Assembly: GCF_021389955.1 (NCBI RefSeq)
Contig: NZ_CP089980.1
Coordinates: 3,281,001-3,345,000 of the forward strand
DNA from: Fulvivirga maritima
GTDB lineage: Bacteria > Bacteroidota > Bacteroidia > Cytophagales > Cyclobacteriaceae
Length of the DNA: 64,000 nucleotides
Direction: 5' to 3'
Part shown: positions 1 through 8,717 of the stretch, piece after piece
How the letters are laid out: the number at the start of each line of letters is the position of its first letter
Numbering within the stretch: the first letter of the stretch is position 1
Notes under the pieces: generated by a model
Database searches by the model: none
What the model saw: the letters and a program-made list of their open reading frames with translations, nothing else
Told to the model about the DNA's origin: nothing
Program-made: the position numbers and the translations under genes

Positions 1-1182
1 AGGCTGGGGCGTAGGCTTTATGATATGCGTAAAGAACTGTGCGAAAGTCTTAATCTTAGATCTATTGTGGCGGGTGGTCGCATACCTAATTACCATAAGT
101 ACAAAGATCAGTATACCCCAAAAGAATACATTCAGAAAGTAAGGCATAAGGAGATTTATGACCCTGTGCTTTACTTTCAAATGAGTAATGAGTTTCACGT
201 AAGGAAGATTCTTAAGAACTATATACCTTATGATAAGGCCTCAGGATCTTATGCGGTGCTGATTGAGTGGAACAACATTTACTATAATGAAGACGAGACC
301 GTTTTTGGTAATCAAAAGAACTTTGCTCGCATTGGCGTGGTGCAGTGGCAACTAAGAGCCGCCCGCTCTATTGATTCATTTTTTGAAAATGTGGAGTTCT
401 TTGTAGATGCAGTGAGTGGCTATCAGGCGGATTTTCTGGTTTTTCCAGAGCTATTTAATGCTCCGTTAATGGCTGAGTTTAATGAAGATAATGCCGCCAA
501 AGCCATTCGTAAGCTGGCTCAGTACTCTAATGAGATAAGAGACAAAATGGTAGAATATGCCGTTTCTTATAATATTAACATCATAGCGGGTAGTATGCCG
601 GTATATGAAGATGAGAAACTGTATAATGTAGCTTATCTCTGTCGCAGAGATGGTAGTTATGAGGCACAGTACAAAATCCATGTTACGCCTGCTGAGCGTA
701 ATGACTGGGGAATGATCGGCGGAGATAAAGTGCAGGTGTTTGAAACCGATACGGCCAAAATAGGCATTTTAATATGTTATGACTCTGAATTTCCGGAGCT
801 AGGCAGGATATTGGCTGATCAGGGAATGGAAATCCTGTTCGTGCCTTTTGCTACTGACATGCATAATGGTTATAACAGAGTACGCGTATGTTCTATGGCC
901 AGAGCTATAGAAAATGAGTGCTATGTGGTGATCTCCGGTAGTGTGGGTAACCTGCCTAAGGTGGTGAATATGGATATTCAATATGGTCAATCAGCGGTAT
1001 TTTCTCCTTCTGACTTTGCTTTTCCGCATAATGCTATTGTTTCAGAAGGTACACCTAACACAGAAAATACCATTATAGCCGATGTGGATCTTAATGACCT
1101 TAAGCATCTTCATATGCATGGTAGTGTGCGTAATCTGTTAGATCGAAGAGAAGATCTGTATAAAGTGAAGTTTAAAAAATAG
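1..1182 (+). CDS. GNAT acetyltransferase / carbon-nitrogen hydrolase fusion (5' truncated by window edge)
   Basis: The frame is open from the first base, so the gene begins upstream of the window. The first residues (RLGRRLYDMRKELCE) look like the acetyl-CoA-binding loop and following helix of a GNAT acetyltransferase. From about base 320 a complete nitrilase-superfamily amidohydrolase domain follows. Its catalytic triad is visible: Glu in FPELF (near base 445), Lys in QYKIHVTP (near 672) and Cys in LICYDSEFPE (near 777). Bifunctional GNAT-nitrilase proteins of this architecture are known in many bacteria, but their substrate is generally unknown. The protein is probably cytoplasmic and acts on C-N bonds of an amide. 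An internal ATG at base 25 is not the true start because the GNAT fold would be cut. A weak hairpin follows the gene. Confidence 0.85.
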   Translation, partial: RLGRRLYDMRKELCESLNLRSIVAGGRIPNYHKYKDQYTPKEYIQKVRHKEIYDPVLYFQMSNEFHVRKILKNYIPYDKASGSYAVLIEWNNIYYNEDETVFGNQKNFARIGVVQWQLRAARSIDSFFENVEFFVDAVSGYQADFLVFPELFNAPLMAEFNEDNAAKAIRKLAQYSNEIRDKMVEYAVSYNINIIAGSMPVYEDEKLYNVAYLCRRDGSYEAQYKIHVTPAERNDWGMIGGDKVQVFETDTAKIGILICYDSEFPELGRILADQGMEILFVPFATDMHNGYNRVRVCSMARAIENECYVVISGSVGNLPKVVNMDIQYGQSAVFSPSDFAFPHNAIVSEGTPNTENTIIADVDLNDLKHLHMHGSVRNLLDRREDLYKVKFKK

Positions 1183-1288
1183 AACAGAGGATAATTTCTA
1201 TTTTAATATAGCCAAAAAGTACGTTTTAGATGAGCGTAGCTTACCTTTGTGTTTACAGAGGCACGATTTTCTGAAATATTAATAGTGA

Positions 1289-1311
1289 AGGCCCGTGTAG
1301 GGCCTGTCATT
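1289..1311 (+). terminator. Candidate intrinsic terminator after the GNAT-nitrilase gene
   Basis: A 6-bp perfect stem AGGCCC / GGGCCT with a 5-nt loop is followed by GTCATTTTT. The stem is short and the T-run is offset, so this is a modest call. Confidence 0.4.
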
Positions 1312-1326
1312 TTTCAATGATGATCG

Positions 1327-1334
1327 TATCTTTG
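1327..1334 (+). promoter_or_regulatory. Candidate -7 box of the argS promoter
   Basis: TATCTTTG matches the Bacteroidota -7 consensus TAnnTTTG and lies 44 bp before the argS ATG. No clear TTG-type -33 element was found at the usual spacing. A second match, TACCTTTG, is at 1242-1249. Confidence 0.35.
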
Positions 1335-1378
1335 AGCAATATCCCATACAAGTAATAAAGCATAATTTACAATACTCA

Positions 1379-3172
1379 ATGAGTCTGGATTTACAATTAA
1401 AGCAAGAAATTTCTAAGGCCTTCAGCAGCCTTTTTGATGCTGAATTAAAAGTAGAAGACATTAGTTTGCAGCCTACCAGGAAGGAATTTGAAGGTTCACA
1501 TACTTTCGTGTGTTTTCCTTATGCCAGGTTGTCTAAAGCTAAACCTGAAGAAACAGCCAGACTCATAGGCGAATACCTGAAAGAACATGTGGAGGCTGTG
1601 GCCGATTTTAATGTGGTCAAAGGCTTTTTAAATATTGTGCTTTCTGATGCTACGTGGGTACAGGTGTTCACTGACATTTGGGAGGATGAAAACTTTGGTC
1701 AGTACCCTGCTAATGGTAAAGAAGTGATGGTAGAGTATTCATCACCTAATACCAATAAGCCGCTTCACCTGGGCCATTTGAGAAATAATTTCCTTGGCTG
1801 GTCTGTAGCTGAAATTTTCAAGGCCAATGGTTATAATGTGCATAAAGTGCAGATCATTAATGACCGTGGTATCCATATCTGTAAATCTATGGTGGCTTGG
1901 TCTAAATTCGGCAATGGAGAAACTCCTGAGTCTACCGGAAAGAAGGGAGATAAGCTGGTAGGAGATTACTATGTGAAATTTGATCAGGAATATAAAAAAG
2001 AGATTGCTGAGCTGGTAGCAGGTGGAATGGATAAGGAAGCCGCTGAAAAAGAGGCTCCTATTTTTAAAGAAGCTCAGGCTTTATTGAAAAAGTGGGAAGC
2101 TAAAGATCCTGAAACCTATGAGCTGTGGGAAACTATGAACAGCTGGGTGTACGCTGGCTTTGATGTGACCTACAATACCATGGGCGTTGATTTTGATAAG
2201 CTTTATTATGAATCTAACACCTTCCTTTTAGGTAAAGATGAGGTGATGAAAGGCTTGGAAAAAGGCATTTTCTTTAAAAAGGAAGATGGCTCTGTATGGG
2301 TAGATTTAACTGATGAAGGTCTTGATCAGAAGCTTTTACTAAGAGCTGATGGCACTTCAGTATATATGACGCAGGATATTGGTACTGCTATTTTACGTTT
2401 TAGAGATTTCCCTAACATAAGTCAGCAAATATATACCGTGGGTAATGAGCAGGAATACCATTTTAAGGTGCTGTTTATTATTCTTGATAAATTAGGTTAT
2501 GAGTGGGCTAAAGAATGCTACCACCTGTCTTATGGTATGGTAGACCTGCCTTCTGGTAAAATGAAGTCTCGTGAAGGTACTGTAGTAGATGCTGATGACC
2601 TGATGCAGGAAATGACAGACACGGCTCGTCAGCATACAGAAGAGCTGGGTAAAATAGAAGGCTTTAGTGAGGAGCAGGCCAAAGAGCTTTATAATACTCT
2701 GGGTATTGGGGCATTAAAATACTTCCTTTTAAAGGTTGATCCTACCAAGAGAATGCTATTTGATCCTAATGAATCTATTCAGTTTCAGGGTAATACAGGT
2801 CCTTTTATTCAATATACACATGCTCGTATTTCTGCTATTTTAAGAAAGGCGGAGCAAATAGGAGTGGAGCCTACACCTGAAGATTTAAAAAACCTTTCAG
2901 AACTGCAGGCTAGTGAGAAGAATGTAATATTCCTTTTAAATGATTATATGAAAAAACTGGCTGAAGCAGCGGAGAATTATTCGCCGGATGCTATCGCTCA
3001 GTTTGCTTACGACCTGGCTAAGGAGTATAACCGTTTCTACCAGGAAGTATCTATTTTTAATGAAGAGGATCAGGTGGCGCTTAAATTTAGAATCGCTTTC
3101 TCTTCAGTAGTAGCTAAGACTATTGCCCAGGCTATGGGGTTATTAGGCATACAGGTGCCTGAAAGAATGTAA
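1379..3172 (+). CDS. argS: Arginyl-tRNA synthetase
   Basis: This class I aminoacyl-tRNA synthetase charges tRNA-Arg with arginine in the cytoplasm. At 597 residues it has the usual length of the family. An N-terminal additional domain (about residues 1-100) precedes the catalytic domain. The HIGH-like signature HLGH is at residues 130-133, within EYSSPNTNKPLHLGHLRNN. The second signature reads KMKSREG near residue 394, the relaxed KMSKS form common in ArgRS. The C-terminal anticodon-binding domain contains QYTHARISAILRKA. The ATG at 1379 is the first Met before the conserved N-terminus. The gene ends 5 bp before menA, so the two are probably co-transcribed. Confidence 0.97.
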   Translation: MSLDLQLKQEISKAFSSLFDAELKVEDISLQPTRKEFEGSHTFVCFPYARLSKAKPEETARLIGEYLKEHVEAVADFNVVKGFLNIVLSDATWVQVFTDIWEDENFGQYPANGKEVMVEYSSPNTNKPLHLGHLRNNFLGWSVAEIFKANGYNVHKVQIINDRGIHICKSMVAWSKFGNGETPESTGKKGDKLVGDYYVKFDQEYKKEIAELVAGGMDKEAAEKEAPIFKEAQALLKKWEAKDPETYELWETMNSWVYAGFDVTYNTMGVDFDKLYYESNTFLLGKDEVMKGLEKGIFFKKEDGSVWVDLTDEGLDQKLLLRADGTSVYMTQDIGTAILRFRDFPNISQQIYTVGNEQEYHFKVLFIILDKLGYEWAKECYHLSYGMVDLPSGKMKSREGTVVDADDLMQEMTDTARQHTEELGKIEGFSEEQAKELYNTLGIGALKYFLLKVDPTKRMLFDPNESIQFQGNTGPFIQYTHARISAILRKAEQIGVEPTPEDLKNLSELQASEKNVIFLLNDYMKKLAEAAENYSPDAIAQFAYDLAKEYNRFYQEVSIFNEEDQVALKFRIAFSSVVAKTIAQAMGLLGIQVPERM

Positions 3173-3177
3173 GTGAT

Positions 3178-4077
3178 ATGGAAATAAAAGCATGGATAGT
3201 AGCCTTTAGGCTTAGAACACTTCCTTTGGCATTAGCCAGTATATGTATGGGGAGTTTTTTGGCTGCGGCTAATGGTTTTTTTAATGGTTGGGTATGTGCC
3301 TTTTGTATCCTCACTACTATTTTATTACAGGTACTTTCTAACCTGGCTAATGATTATGGTGATACCGTAAATGGTGCAGACAGCGCACATAGAGAAGGAC
3401 CACAGCGCATGGTGCAATCAGGTAAAATAACCTTATCTGATATGCGCAAAGCCATAGCGCTGTTTATAGCCATGACTCTTGCCAGTGGTATTTACTTGCT
3501 TTATTTATCCTTTGGCTTCGATTTACAAGCCTTTATTTTCTTTTTTGTACTGGGGGTAATGTCTATCCTTGCTGCACTGGCTTATACCGCTGGCAGAAAA
3601 CCCTATGGTTATATAGGCTTAGGAGATTTATCTGTTATGCTCTTTTTTGGGCTAACCGGAGTGCTGGGGTCTTATTACCTTTTTGCTCAGCAGATAGATT
3701 GGCTGCTGATATTACCCGCTATTAGCTGTGGGTTATTTTCTGTAGCTGTACTTAATGTAAATAATATACGAGACATAGAGTCTGATAAAAAAGCAGGTAA
3801 GTATTCCATTCCTGTGCGGATTGGCAGGAAAAAAGCAGTGATCTATCATTGGACATTGCTGTCCCTTGGTCTATTATCTGCATTAGCTTTTACTTTTCTA
3901 AGCTTCAACTCCTGGACACAACTGCTTTTTATAGTTACCATTCCTCTGTTTGTGAAGAATGCTCTGGCGGTAAAAAATAAGACAAAACCCGCTGATTTAG
4001 ATCCTTACCTCAAGCATATGGCGCTTAGCACGTTAATGTTTGTGCTGTTGTTCGGACTAGGTTACATGTTGGCCTAA
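3178..4077 (+). CDS. menA: 1,4-dihydroxy-2-naphthoate polyprenyltransferase
   Basis: MenA is an integral inner-membrane UbiA-family prenyltransferase. It joins the isoprenoid tail to 1,4-dihydroxy-2-naphthoate in menaquinone synthesis. The 299-residue protein has about eight hydrophobic segments. Both aspartate-rich substrate loops are visible: NLANDYGDTVNGAD (about residues 57-70) and NVNNIRDIESDKKAGK (about 192-207). The motif GDLSVMLFFG between them is characteristic of bacterial MenA rather than UbiA. The ATG at 3178 lies 5 bp after argS and starts with an amphipathic helix (MEIKAWIVAFRLRTLPLAL) typical of MenA. Menaquinone as respiratory quinone fits Bacteroidota. Confidence 0.93.
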   Translation: MEIKAWIVAFRLRTLPLALASICMGSFLAAANGFFNGWVCAFCILTTILLQVLSNLANDYGDTVNGADSAHREGPQRMVQSGKITLSDMRKAIALFIAMTLASGIYLLYLSFGFDLQAFIFFFVLGVMSILAALAYTAGRKPYGYIGLGDLSVMLFFGLTGVLGSYYLFAQQIDWLLILPAISCGLFSVAVLNVNNIRDIESDKKAGKYSIPVRIGRKKAVIYHWTLLSLGLLSALAFTFLSFNSWTQLLFIVTIPLFVKNALAVKNKTKPADLDPYLKHMALSTLMFVLLFGLGYMLA

Positions 4078-4162
4078 GTGCTTCTATTTCAGAGGAATAA
4101 AATCAATGAGTTTTGATGAAATAATGAACTATTCGGCTTTGTTGAGAGCCTCAGAATATAAT

Positions 4163-4225
4163 AAAAAGGGCTATCTCGAAAGGATTTACTTGGCTTGCAA
4201 GTTGCTTTTGAGATAGCCCTTTTTT
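4163..4225. terminator. Bidirectional terminator between menA and the convergent DUF6263 gene
   Basis: A 15-bp perfect stem (AAAAAGGGCTATCTC at 4163-4177, GAGATAGCCCTTTTT at 4210-4224) closes an unusually long 32-nt loop. The A-run and T-run on the two sides allow termination in both directions. A small inner hairpin ACTTG / CAAGT sits in the loop (4188-4202). Confidence 0.8.
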
Positions 4226-4245
4226 GTAATCAGAAAATATATTCC

Positions 4246-5136
4246 TTAGTCTGTAATTTTAATAGTGCTTTTTGTGTTCATTGGTATTTCCATACCTCCG
4301 GCACTAGCTGTTCCGCTAAGCTCTTGAGTAAGATTAGCCTCAGAGATCCATCCGCTTTTCTTGTTTACTTTTATGTCAGAAAGCATAGTGCCGCTCATGT
4401 TATAAGTCATTTGCATACCATTTACATCAGTAGGCTCATCACCAGATTGAATTTTAGTATTACCCGAGATAACATAATCCTCAGCAGTGGCTTCTTCATA
4501 TTTATAAGTTCCTTCCATGTTGAGGTCCATAGTGGTTTTAATCTCGTTAGAAATATCCCACGTATCACCAGGAGCTACTTTTTTGTTAGGGAAAATGGCA
4601 AATAGAGATTCCATACTGCTGGTAAATGATTCTTTACCAAAGCTTTTCTTTAACTGGTCTTTGATCTGACCTTTCTGACCTGCAGGTATTTGATCGAAAT
4701 CATCAATAGCAGAAAAAACATTGTCTATGTTGCTTATTTCCTTAATATGACCAGTTTTGTCCATTTTAATGTTGAAAGTTTTTCCTTTCATGCTAGCCAA
4801 AATCTGAGACATAATATCAGCTTCTTCACCGGCTTCAGAACTATAGCTCATATTCATCTGGGGCATGGTCATTTCCATAATCATGCTCTCATATTTCACA
4901 TCCATAGTAAATAAGTCTCCTTTAACATCAGTCACTAAAAAGGACATATTGTTATTCAGATTAATGTCCATATTTACTTGCTGGCCACCCATGTTTTGGT
5001 CTATTTTCATGGCATAAGCACTGTGTTGTTTGTATTCTGTGCCTTTCTTTAGATTCAGTTCTATGCTTGCCTTTTGCGCAAAAGAGGAAATGCTTATCAG
5101 GCAAAGGCACAGTAATAAAATTCGATTGATTTTCAT
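4246..5136 (-). CDS. DUF6263 family secreted protein
   Basis: The 296-residue protein begins with a Sec signal peptide (MKINRILLLCLCLISISSFAQ) and should be exported to the periplasm or surface. The body has the features of Bacteroidota DUF6263 proteins. There is a KGTEY motif after the signal, Met-rich strands (MEMTMPQMNM), a GHIKEI turn and a PGDTWDI motif near residue 190. No catalytic motif is seen and the function of the family is unknown. The gene is convergent with menA and shares a bidirectional terminator with it. The ATG at 5136 is supported by the signal peptide. Confidence 0.75.
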   Translation of the reverse strand: MKINRILLLCLCLISISSFAQKASIELNLKKGTEYKQHSAYAMKIDQNMGGQQVNMDINLNNNMSFLVTDVKGDLFTMDVKYESMIMEMTMPQMNMSYSSEAGEEADIMSQILASMKGKTFNIKMDKTGHIKEISNIDNVFSAIDDFDQIPAGQKGQIKDQLKKSFGKESFTSSMESLFAIFPNKKVAPGDTWDISNEIKTTMDLNMEGTYKYEEATAEDYVISGNTKIQSGDEPTDVNGMQMTYNMSGTMLSDIKVNKKSGWISEANLTQELSGTASAGGMEIPMNTKSTIKITD

Positions 5137-5462
5137 ATAGTGTTATTTTATAAAATAGCTCATAGGGTACCTTCCCTATAAGTTGACTTAATATTATAAT
5201 CCGTAACTAGCTTTTTTGTTAGGATTTTCTGCAAATAAGAACTTTTCATTTTGAAAAAGCCTTCTCCGAACTCCTAAAATCCATAGATGGTCATTCTGCA
5301 GGTTGAAAGACATCAGGTAGACCAATAGTGCTGTGTTTGAATGAGTTGGCTTATCGGATTTATGCAGACAGGCTCAAAGCTGATTTAAAATCAACTTTAA
5401 ATAATATTTATAAATATGAAATTATTGATAAAATATGTATGTTGGCGAATATTTTTTAGATA
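5137..5462. other. Intergenic region, 326 bp, no gene recognised
   Basis: This lies between two divergent genes and should contain both promoters. It is AT-rich near both ends. A short open stretch at about 5300-5457 on the plus strand shows no start signal and no recognisable protein. Confidence 0.5.
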
Positions 5463-6149
5463 ATGAGATACCTTCTATTTTTTATATTATTAATGTCCTT
5501 CACTGTGAAAGGGCAGAACCAGGGTGAGTACAATAAATACGAATTCTTAAGAACAGATTATCTGGCCTTTGAGCTGCTAAGTCCTATACATTTTCAGACA
5601 CCTCGGTTTAAGTTGGAGTATAATAGGAGTCTGGCCCGCCGTTGGGATGCTTCTCTTACCTTGGGGTATGGTAATGCTCATCTGGCGCCTAGTTATGTTA
5701 AAGATGAAGACAACTATAGACTTTTTGAGATACGGCATGCCTGGAAGTTTCAACTAATAAGGAAAGGGTCATTTCGCTATTTTCTTTCTTTAGAAGGTTT
5801 TTACATTCTGCATAAAGACACCTACCATGATTCCTATATATATTTTAATGATGAAATTGGGGATTTGTTTTTTAAACAGGCCGATTTTCAAAGAGAAAAG
5901 CTGGGTGTGCTAGCTAAAAGTTCGTTTCACTTCATGTTAGGCAATCGATTAGGCTTAATTCTGTATGGTGGATTAGGAGTGCGAGTGAGAAATAACAAGT
6001 TTTCAAACGTAGTACCCTTAAGTTTATCCATGGAGGAATTTGAAGATGAGTTTGGTTTTAATGTAAAGTATAACCAAGAGGAAGGTAAACAATTCAGTGG
6101 AGACTTTACCGCAGGAGTTAGAGTAAGTTATGTGCTGAAGTTTAGGTGA
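5463..6149 (+). CDS. Conserved hypothetical exported protein, probable outer-membrane barrel
   Basis: The 228-residue product has a short Sec signal (MRYLLFFILLMSFTVKGQ). The rest alternates polar and aromatic residues as in beta strands, for example FKLEYNRSLARRWDASLTLGYG and LGLILYGGLGVRVRNN, and ends in VSYVLKFR with a terminal aromatic-basic strand. This suits a small outer-membrane beta-barrel. No enzyme motif is present and the family was not recognised. It is probably transcribed alone, because the divergent DUF6263 gene lies upstream and a repeat cluster follows. Confidence 0.6.
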   Translation: MRYLLFFILLMSFTVKGQNQGEYNKYEFLRTDYLAFELLSPIHFQTPRFKLEYNRSLARRWDASLTLGYGNAHLAPSYVKDEDNYRLFEIRHAWKFQLIRKGSFRYFLSLEGFYILHKDTYHDSYIYFNDEIGDLFFKQADFQREKLGVLAKSSFHFMLGNRLGLILYGGLGVRVRNNKFSNVVPLSLSMEEFEDEFGFNVKYNQEEGKQFSGDFTAGVRVSYVLKFR

Positions 6150-6182
6150 GAACGTACTATTTGATTATACTTTCACACAATT

Positions 6183-6360
6183 GTCATTTCGACGAAAGGA
6201 GAAATCTATTCCCCTGGAAGAGAAGACTGATGAGGTACTCATGCTTAAACTATTGAGGTTTTCCGTTAAGTATGTCAGCTTGTAGTAGTCAGTTATTATA
6301 TCGATTTACTTTAGGTAGTAGCCCTTAAATACAAAGATTCTCTCCTGGCGTGGAGATGCC
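6183..6360 (+). repeat. Copy A of a 177-bp terminal-inverted-repeat element (diverged)
   Basis: It begins GTCATTTCGACGAAAGGAGA and matches copies B and C through most of its length, including the shared block TTCCGTTAAGTATGTCAGCT. Its right end (AGATTCTCTCCTGGCGTGGA) is a degraded inverted copy of the left end. It ends 12 bp before the stop codon of the GIY-YIG gene. Confidence 0.85.
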
Positions 6361-6372
6361 TTGACTTTTTTA

Positions 6373-6669
6373 TTAAGAGATCACTTCACGGTTTAGAAAG
6401 GTCCAATGTGGATTGAATGATGCAATAAGATTAGCCTTTTTTGCTCTACTCCATTTTTTAATTTCTTTTTCCCTTTCTATAGCTGTCTGAATCGTCGTGT
6501 GTCTCTCATAATAGATCAATTTGTAGCAATAATACCTGCCAGCAAAAGTTTTAGGTTGCCCTCTGTTCTCAAAGTGCTGGAGTAATCTGGTGTGAAGGTC
6601 ATTTGTAACTCCAATATATATTGTTGTTTTCTTTGGGTTAGTGGTGATGTAAACAAAATAATTGCCCAT
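6373..6669 (-). CDS. GIY-YIG nuclease family protein
   Basis: The 98-residue protein consists of a single GIY-YIG catalytic domain. The two signature strands are FVYITT near residue 5 and IYIGVTNDL near residue 17. Arg in the following helix (HTRLLQHF) and the catalytic Glu in AIEREKEIKKW near residue 65 are all present. Stand-alone proteins of this size are common in Bacteroidota, and their role is not established. They are DNA endonucleases by family. Its position is unusual: the gene lies between two directly oriented copies of a 177-bp inverted-repeat element, 12 bp from copy A and 48 bp from copy B. The ATG at 6669 directly precedes the first GIY-YIG strand. It may act on the flanking repeats (inference). 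Confidence 0.88.
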   Translation of the reverse strand: MGNYFVYITTNPKKTTIYIGVTNDLHTRLLQHFENRGQPKTFAGRYYCYKLIYYERHTTIQTAIEREKEIKKWSRAKKANLIASFNPHWTFLNREVIS

Positions 6670-6717
6670 TTATTAATGTAATCATTTCTTAAAGAATATT
6701 CACGTTCTACCACCGTA

Positions 6718-6894
6718 GTCATTTCGACGAAAGGAGAAATCTATTCCCCTCGAAGAGGAGACTGCTTAAGTGTTCATTCTTAACCTATTGAGGTTTTCCG
6801 TTAAGTATGTCAGCTTGTAGAAGTCAGTTATTATATCGAACTACATTAGGTGGCAGTGCTTAAATACATAGATCTCTCCTTACGTCGAGAAGAC
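6718..6894 (+). repeat. Copy B of the 177-bp terminal-inverted-repeat element
   Basis: The terminal 25 bp at each end are inverted copies with 21 of 25 matches. The left end starts GTCATTTCGACGAAAGGAGA; the right end, read on the other strand, starts GTCTTCTCGACGTAAGGAGA. An inner hairpin CCTC-GAA-GAGG lies near the left end. An 18-bp spacer separates it from copy C, giving a 195-bp period. Confidence 0.9.
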
Positions 6895-6912
6895 TAAGGT
6901 CGGTGGTACACA

Positions 6913-7089
6913 GTCATTTCGACGAAAGGAGAAATCTATTCCCCTCGAAGAGGAGACTGATGAGGTATTCATTCTTAAACTATTGAGGTTATCCGTTAAG
7001 TATGTCAGCTTGTAGCAGTCAGTTATTATATCGAATTACATGAGGTGGCAGTGCTTAAATACATAGATCTCTCCTTACGTCGAGAAGAC
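6913..7089 (+). repeat. Copy C of the 177-bp terminal-inverted-repeat element
   Basis: It is nearly identical to copy B, with the same ends and the same 177-bp length. It is followed by the same 18-bp spacer (AAGGTCGGAGGTACACA with small changes). It is directly oriented relative to A and B. Confidence 0.9.
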
Positions 7090-7107
7090 CAAGGTCGGAG
7101 GTACACA

Positions 7108-7154
7108 GTCATTTTACATCAAAGTGAAAACTGTTGAGGTATTCATTTTGATAG
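7108..7154 (+). repeat. Copy D, truncated remnant of the 177-bp element
   Basis: It starts GTCATTTTACATCAAAGTGA exactly one 195-bp period after copy C. About 20 bp are then missing and it resumes with ACTGTTGAGGTATTCATT, matching the internal part of copy C. After that the similarity ends. Confidence 0.65.
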
Positions 7155-7318
7155 TTGGTAAGCAGTAATTCTTCTTGGATTATTCGATCGAGTGATTGTA
7201 TTAATTTTACGTTAATTGCCTATTAAAATTGTAAATAATAATTTATTTATATAAAAATTAGTAGATAAAATTTTAAAGATGTTAAGTTTGGGGAAGTTTT
7301 TACACGATTATCAACCCA

Positions 7319-8638
7319 ATGAATGCAACAGAAAAATTAAAAAAAGGAGGTCTTGGTGTACGCCTATTTGTAGCTTTAATGCTAGTTTCCGCTTTAGGAG
7401 TCTTATTCAAATATCCAGTTCTTCTTGTGCTGGAAATCTTTTTTGGCCGTGCTGCGGAGTATACCAGTACACATTATTCCTATAAACCGGGGCAGTCTGG
7501 TAATTCGATAGAATTTTTCGTTTTGAATGACGATGGATTATATGTGACTATCAATACCATCGCTTCAATTCTAATATCATTTTTATTTTATGTGGGTTTC
7601 TTCTCAGCATTTGCTACTATAATTAATCTACGATCACGTAATTCAAAAGCAGCAAGAAGGGACTTTATTATTACTACGGTAATCTTTGGCCTGTTTATGT
7701 TGCCTCGATTAACGAGCTCTATAGATTCCGTTTTTGCGCTGAATAGGCAGACTCCTTATGTAGTTAAAGATCGTATTTATGATTCTCAAAATAATACTTG
7801 GGAGTTAGGGATGCAGCGATTTATCGGTCATAAAATTACTGACCATGTTGCAAAGGGGGCTGATAGCAGTTTGTTGCTAATAACTAAAATCACGGATAAT
7901 GATAAGGAGCTGATTTTGAGGGATAAGGTGGCTTCAAATGTATTTGGTGGCGAGTATAGATTATTTGGAGATACACTTTGGGTGTTTGATGAAAATTATA
8001 ACTATGCAAAAGTTTTTAATACCACTACTAATGAAATACTGGTAAATCATCCTAATGAGTTGCTGTCTTTTGTTTCTTACCCAGGAAATTCCGAAGTGAA
8101 TTCGCTAAGAACCTCTAGTTGCTGTGGTAGAGAAAACTGTTTGTACCTCACTATGAAGGATGGAAGAGAGCTATATTTAATGATGACTGAAGGTGCCATC
8201 CTTGATAAAGAACCTTATATCCGTGAGGATCGAAAATATTACCTGAAAAACCTGAATTCAAATCAGTTACAGTTTGCCTCTTATGATAGAGATGAGCTAA
8301 CAGCAGCATGGGGTAAAAGGGTATTTTTAGATGCTGAAATTTTATTGTACAATGATGATCTAGTTATTATCCGTCATAAACCTGATATGAATGAAGATTC
8401 ACAATACTTGGTGGGAGCATATAGCATTGATAATGCTCAAGAGCTTTGGTTAATCAATGAGGCAGAAATTGACTTTCTAGGTAAAATTTATGGAAGTTTG
8501 ACTGTAGAGGCCTATTTTGTTGGAGATGAAGTGAAGGTTAACTATAAAGATGCATTTAGTTTTAGAGGTACTATAAACATAGATGCACAGGGAAAAGCAA
8601 GTACTAATGATGAGAATTATGATTTTATGCGATTGTAA
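7319..8638 (+). CDS. Membrane-anchored protein of unknown function
   Basis: The family was not recognised in this 439-residue protein. The N-terminal part has three hydrophobic segments: VRLFVALMLVSALGVLFKY, ITFASILISFLFYVGFF-like around residue 85, and FIITTVIFGLFMLP near residue 120. A long non-membrane region follows (about residues 150-439). It is made of short repeating strand-turn units such as YRLFGDTLWVFDENYNYAKVF and ILLYNDDLVIIRH, which suggest a beta-propeller-like fold. A CCGRENC cluster near residue 265 could bind metal or form disulfides. The ATG at 7319 precedes a Lys-rich start; the weak AAGGAGG match lies inside the coding region. A strong terminator follows, so the gene is probably monocistronic. 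Confidence 0.6.
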   Translation: MNATEKLKKGGLGVRLFVALMLVSALGVLFKYPVLLVLEIFFGRAAEYTSTHYSYKPGQSGNSIEFFVLNDDGLYVTINTIASILISFLFYVGFFSAFATIINLRSRNSKAARRDFIITTVIFGLFMLPRLTSSIDSVFALNRQTPYVVKDRIYDSQNNTWELGMQRFIGHKITDHVAKGADSSLLLITKITDNDKELILRDKVASNVFGGEYRLFGDTLWVFDENYNYAKVFNTTTNEILVNHPNELLSFVSYPGNSEVNSLRTSSCCGRENCLYLTMKDGRELYLMMTEGAILDKEPYIREDRKYYLKNLNSNQLQFASYDRDELTAAWGKRVFLDAEILLYNDDLVIIRHKPDMNEDSQYLVGAYSIDNAQELWLINEAEIDFLGKIYGSLTVEAYFVGDEVKVNYKDAFSFRGTINIDAQGKASTNDENYDFMRL

Positions 8639-8682
8639 TTTCAGTTATCTGTAAGCTATCACTGTTTTCTTTTTTTAAAGAA

Positions 8683-8717
8683 ATAAAAGGGGTATTAGGT
8701 TCTAATGCCCCTTTTAT
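8683..8717 (+). terminator. Intrinsic terminator after the 7319-8638 gene
   Basis: The stem ATAAAAGGGGTATTA / TAATGCCCCTTTTAT has one G-T pair, a 5-nt loop and a T-rich tail. Confidence 0.85.

Noticed and set aside
5300-5457. Open reading stretch of about 50 codons before the 5463 gene, beginning after a stop codon
   Set aside because: No start signal or ribosome binding site, no recognisable protein, and it lies in a promoter region.
6183-7154. The regularly spaced repeats considered as a CRISPR array
   Set aside because: The units are 177 bp with terminal inverted repeats and nearly identical spacers, unlike CRISPR repeats with unique spacers.
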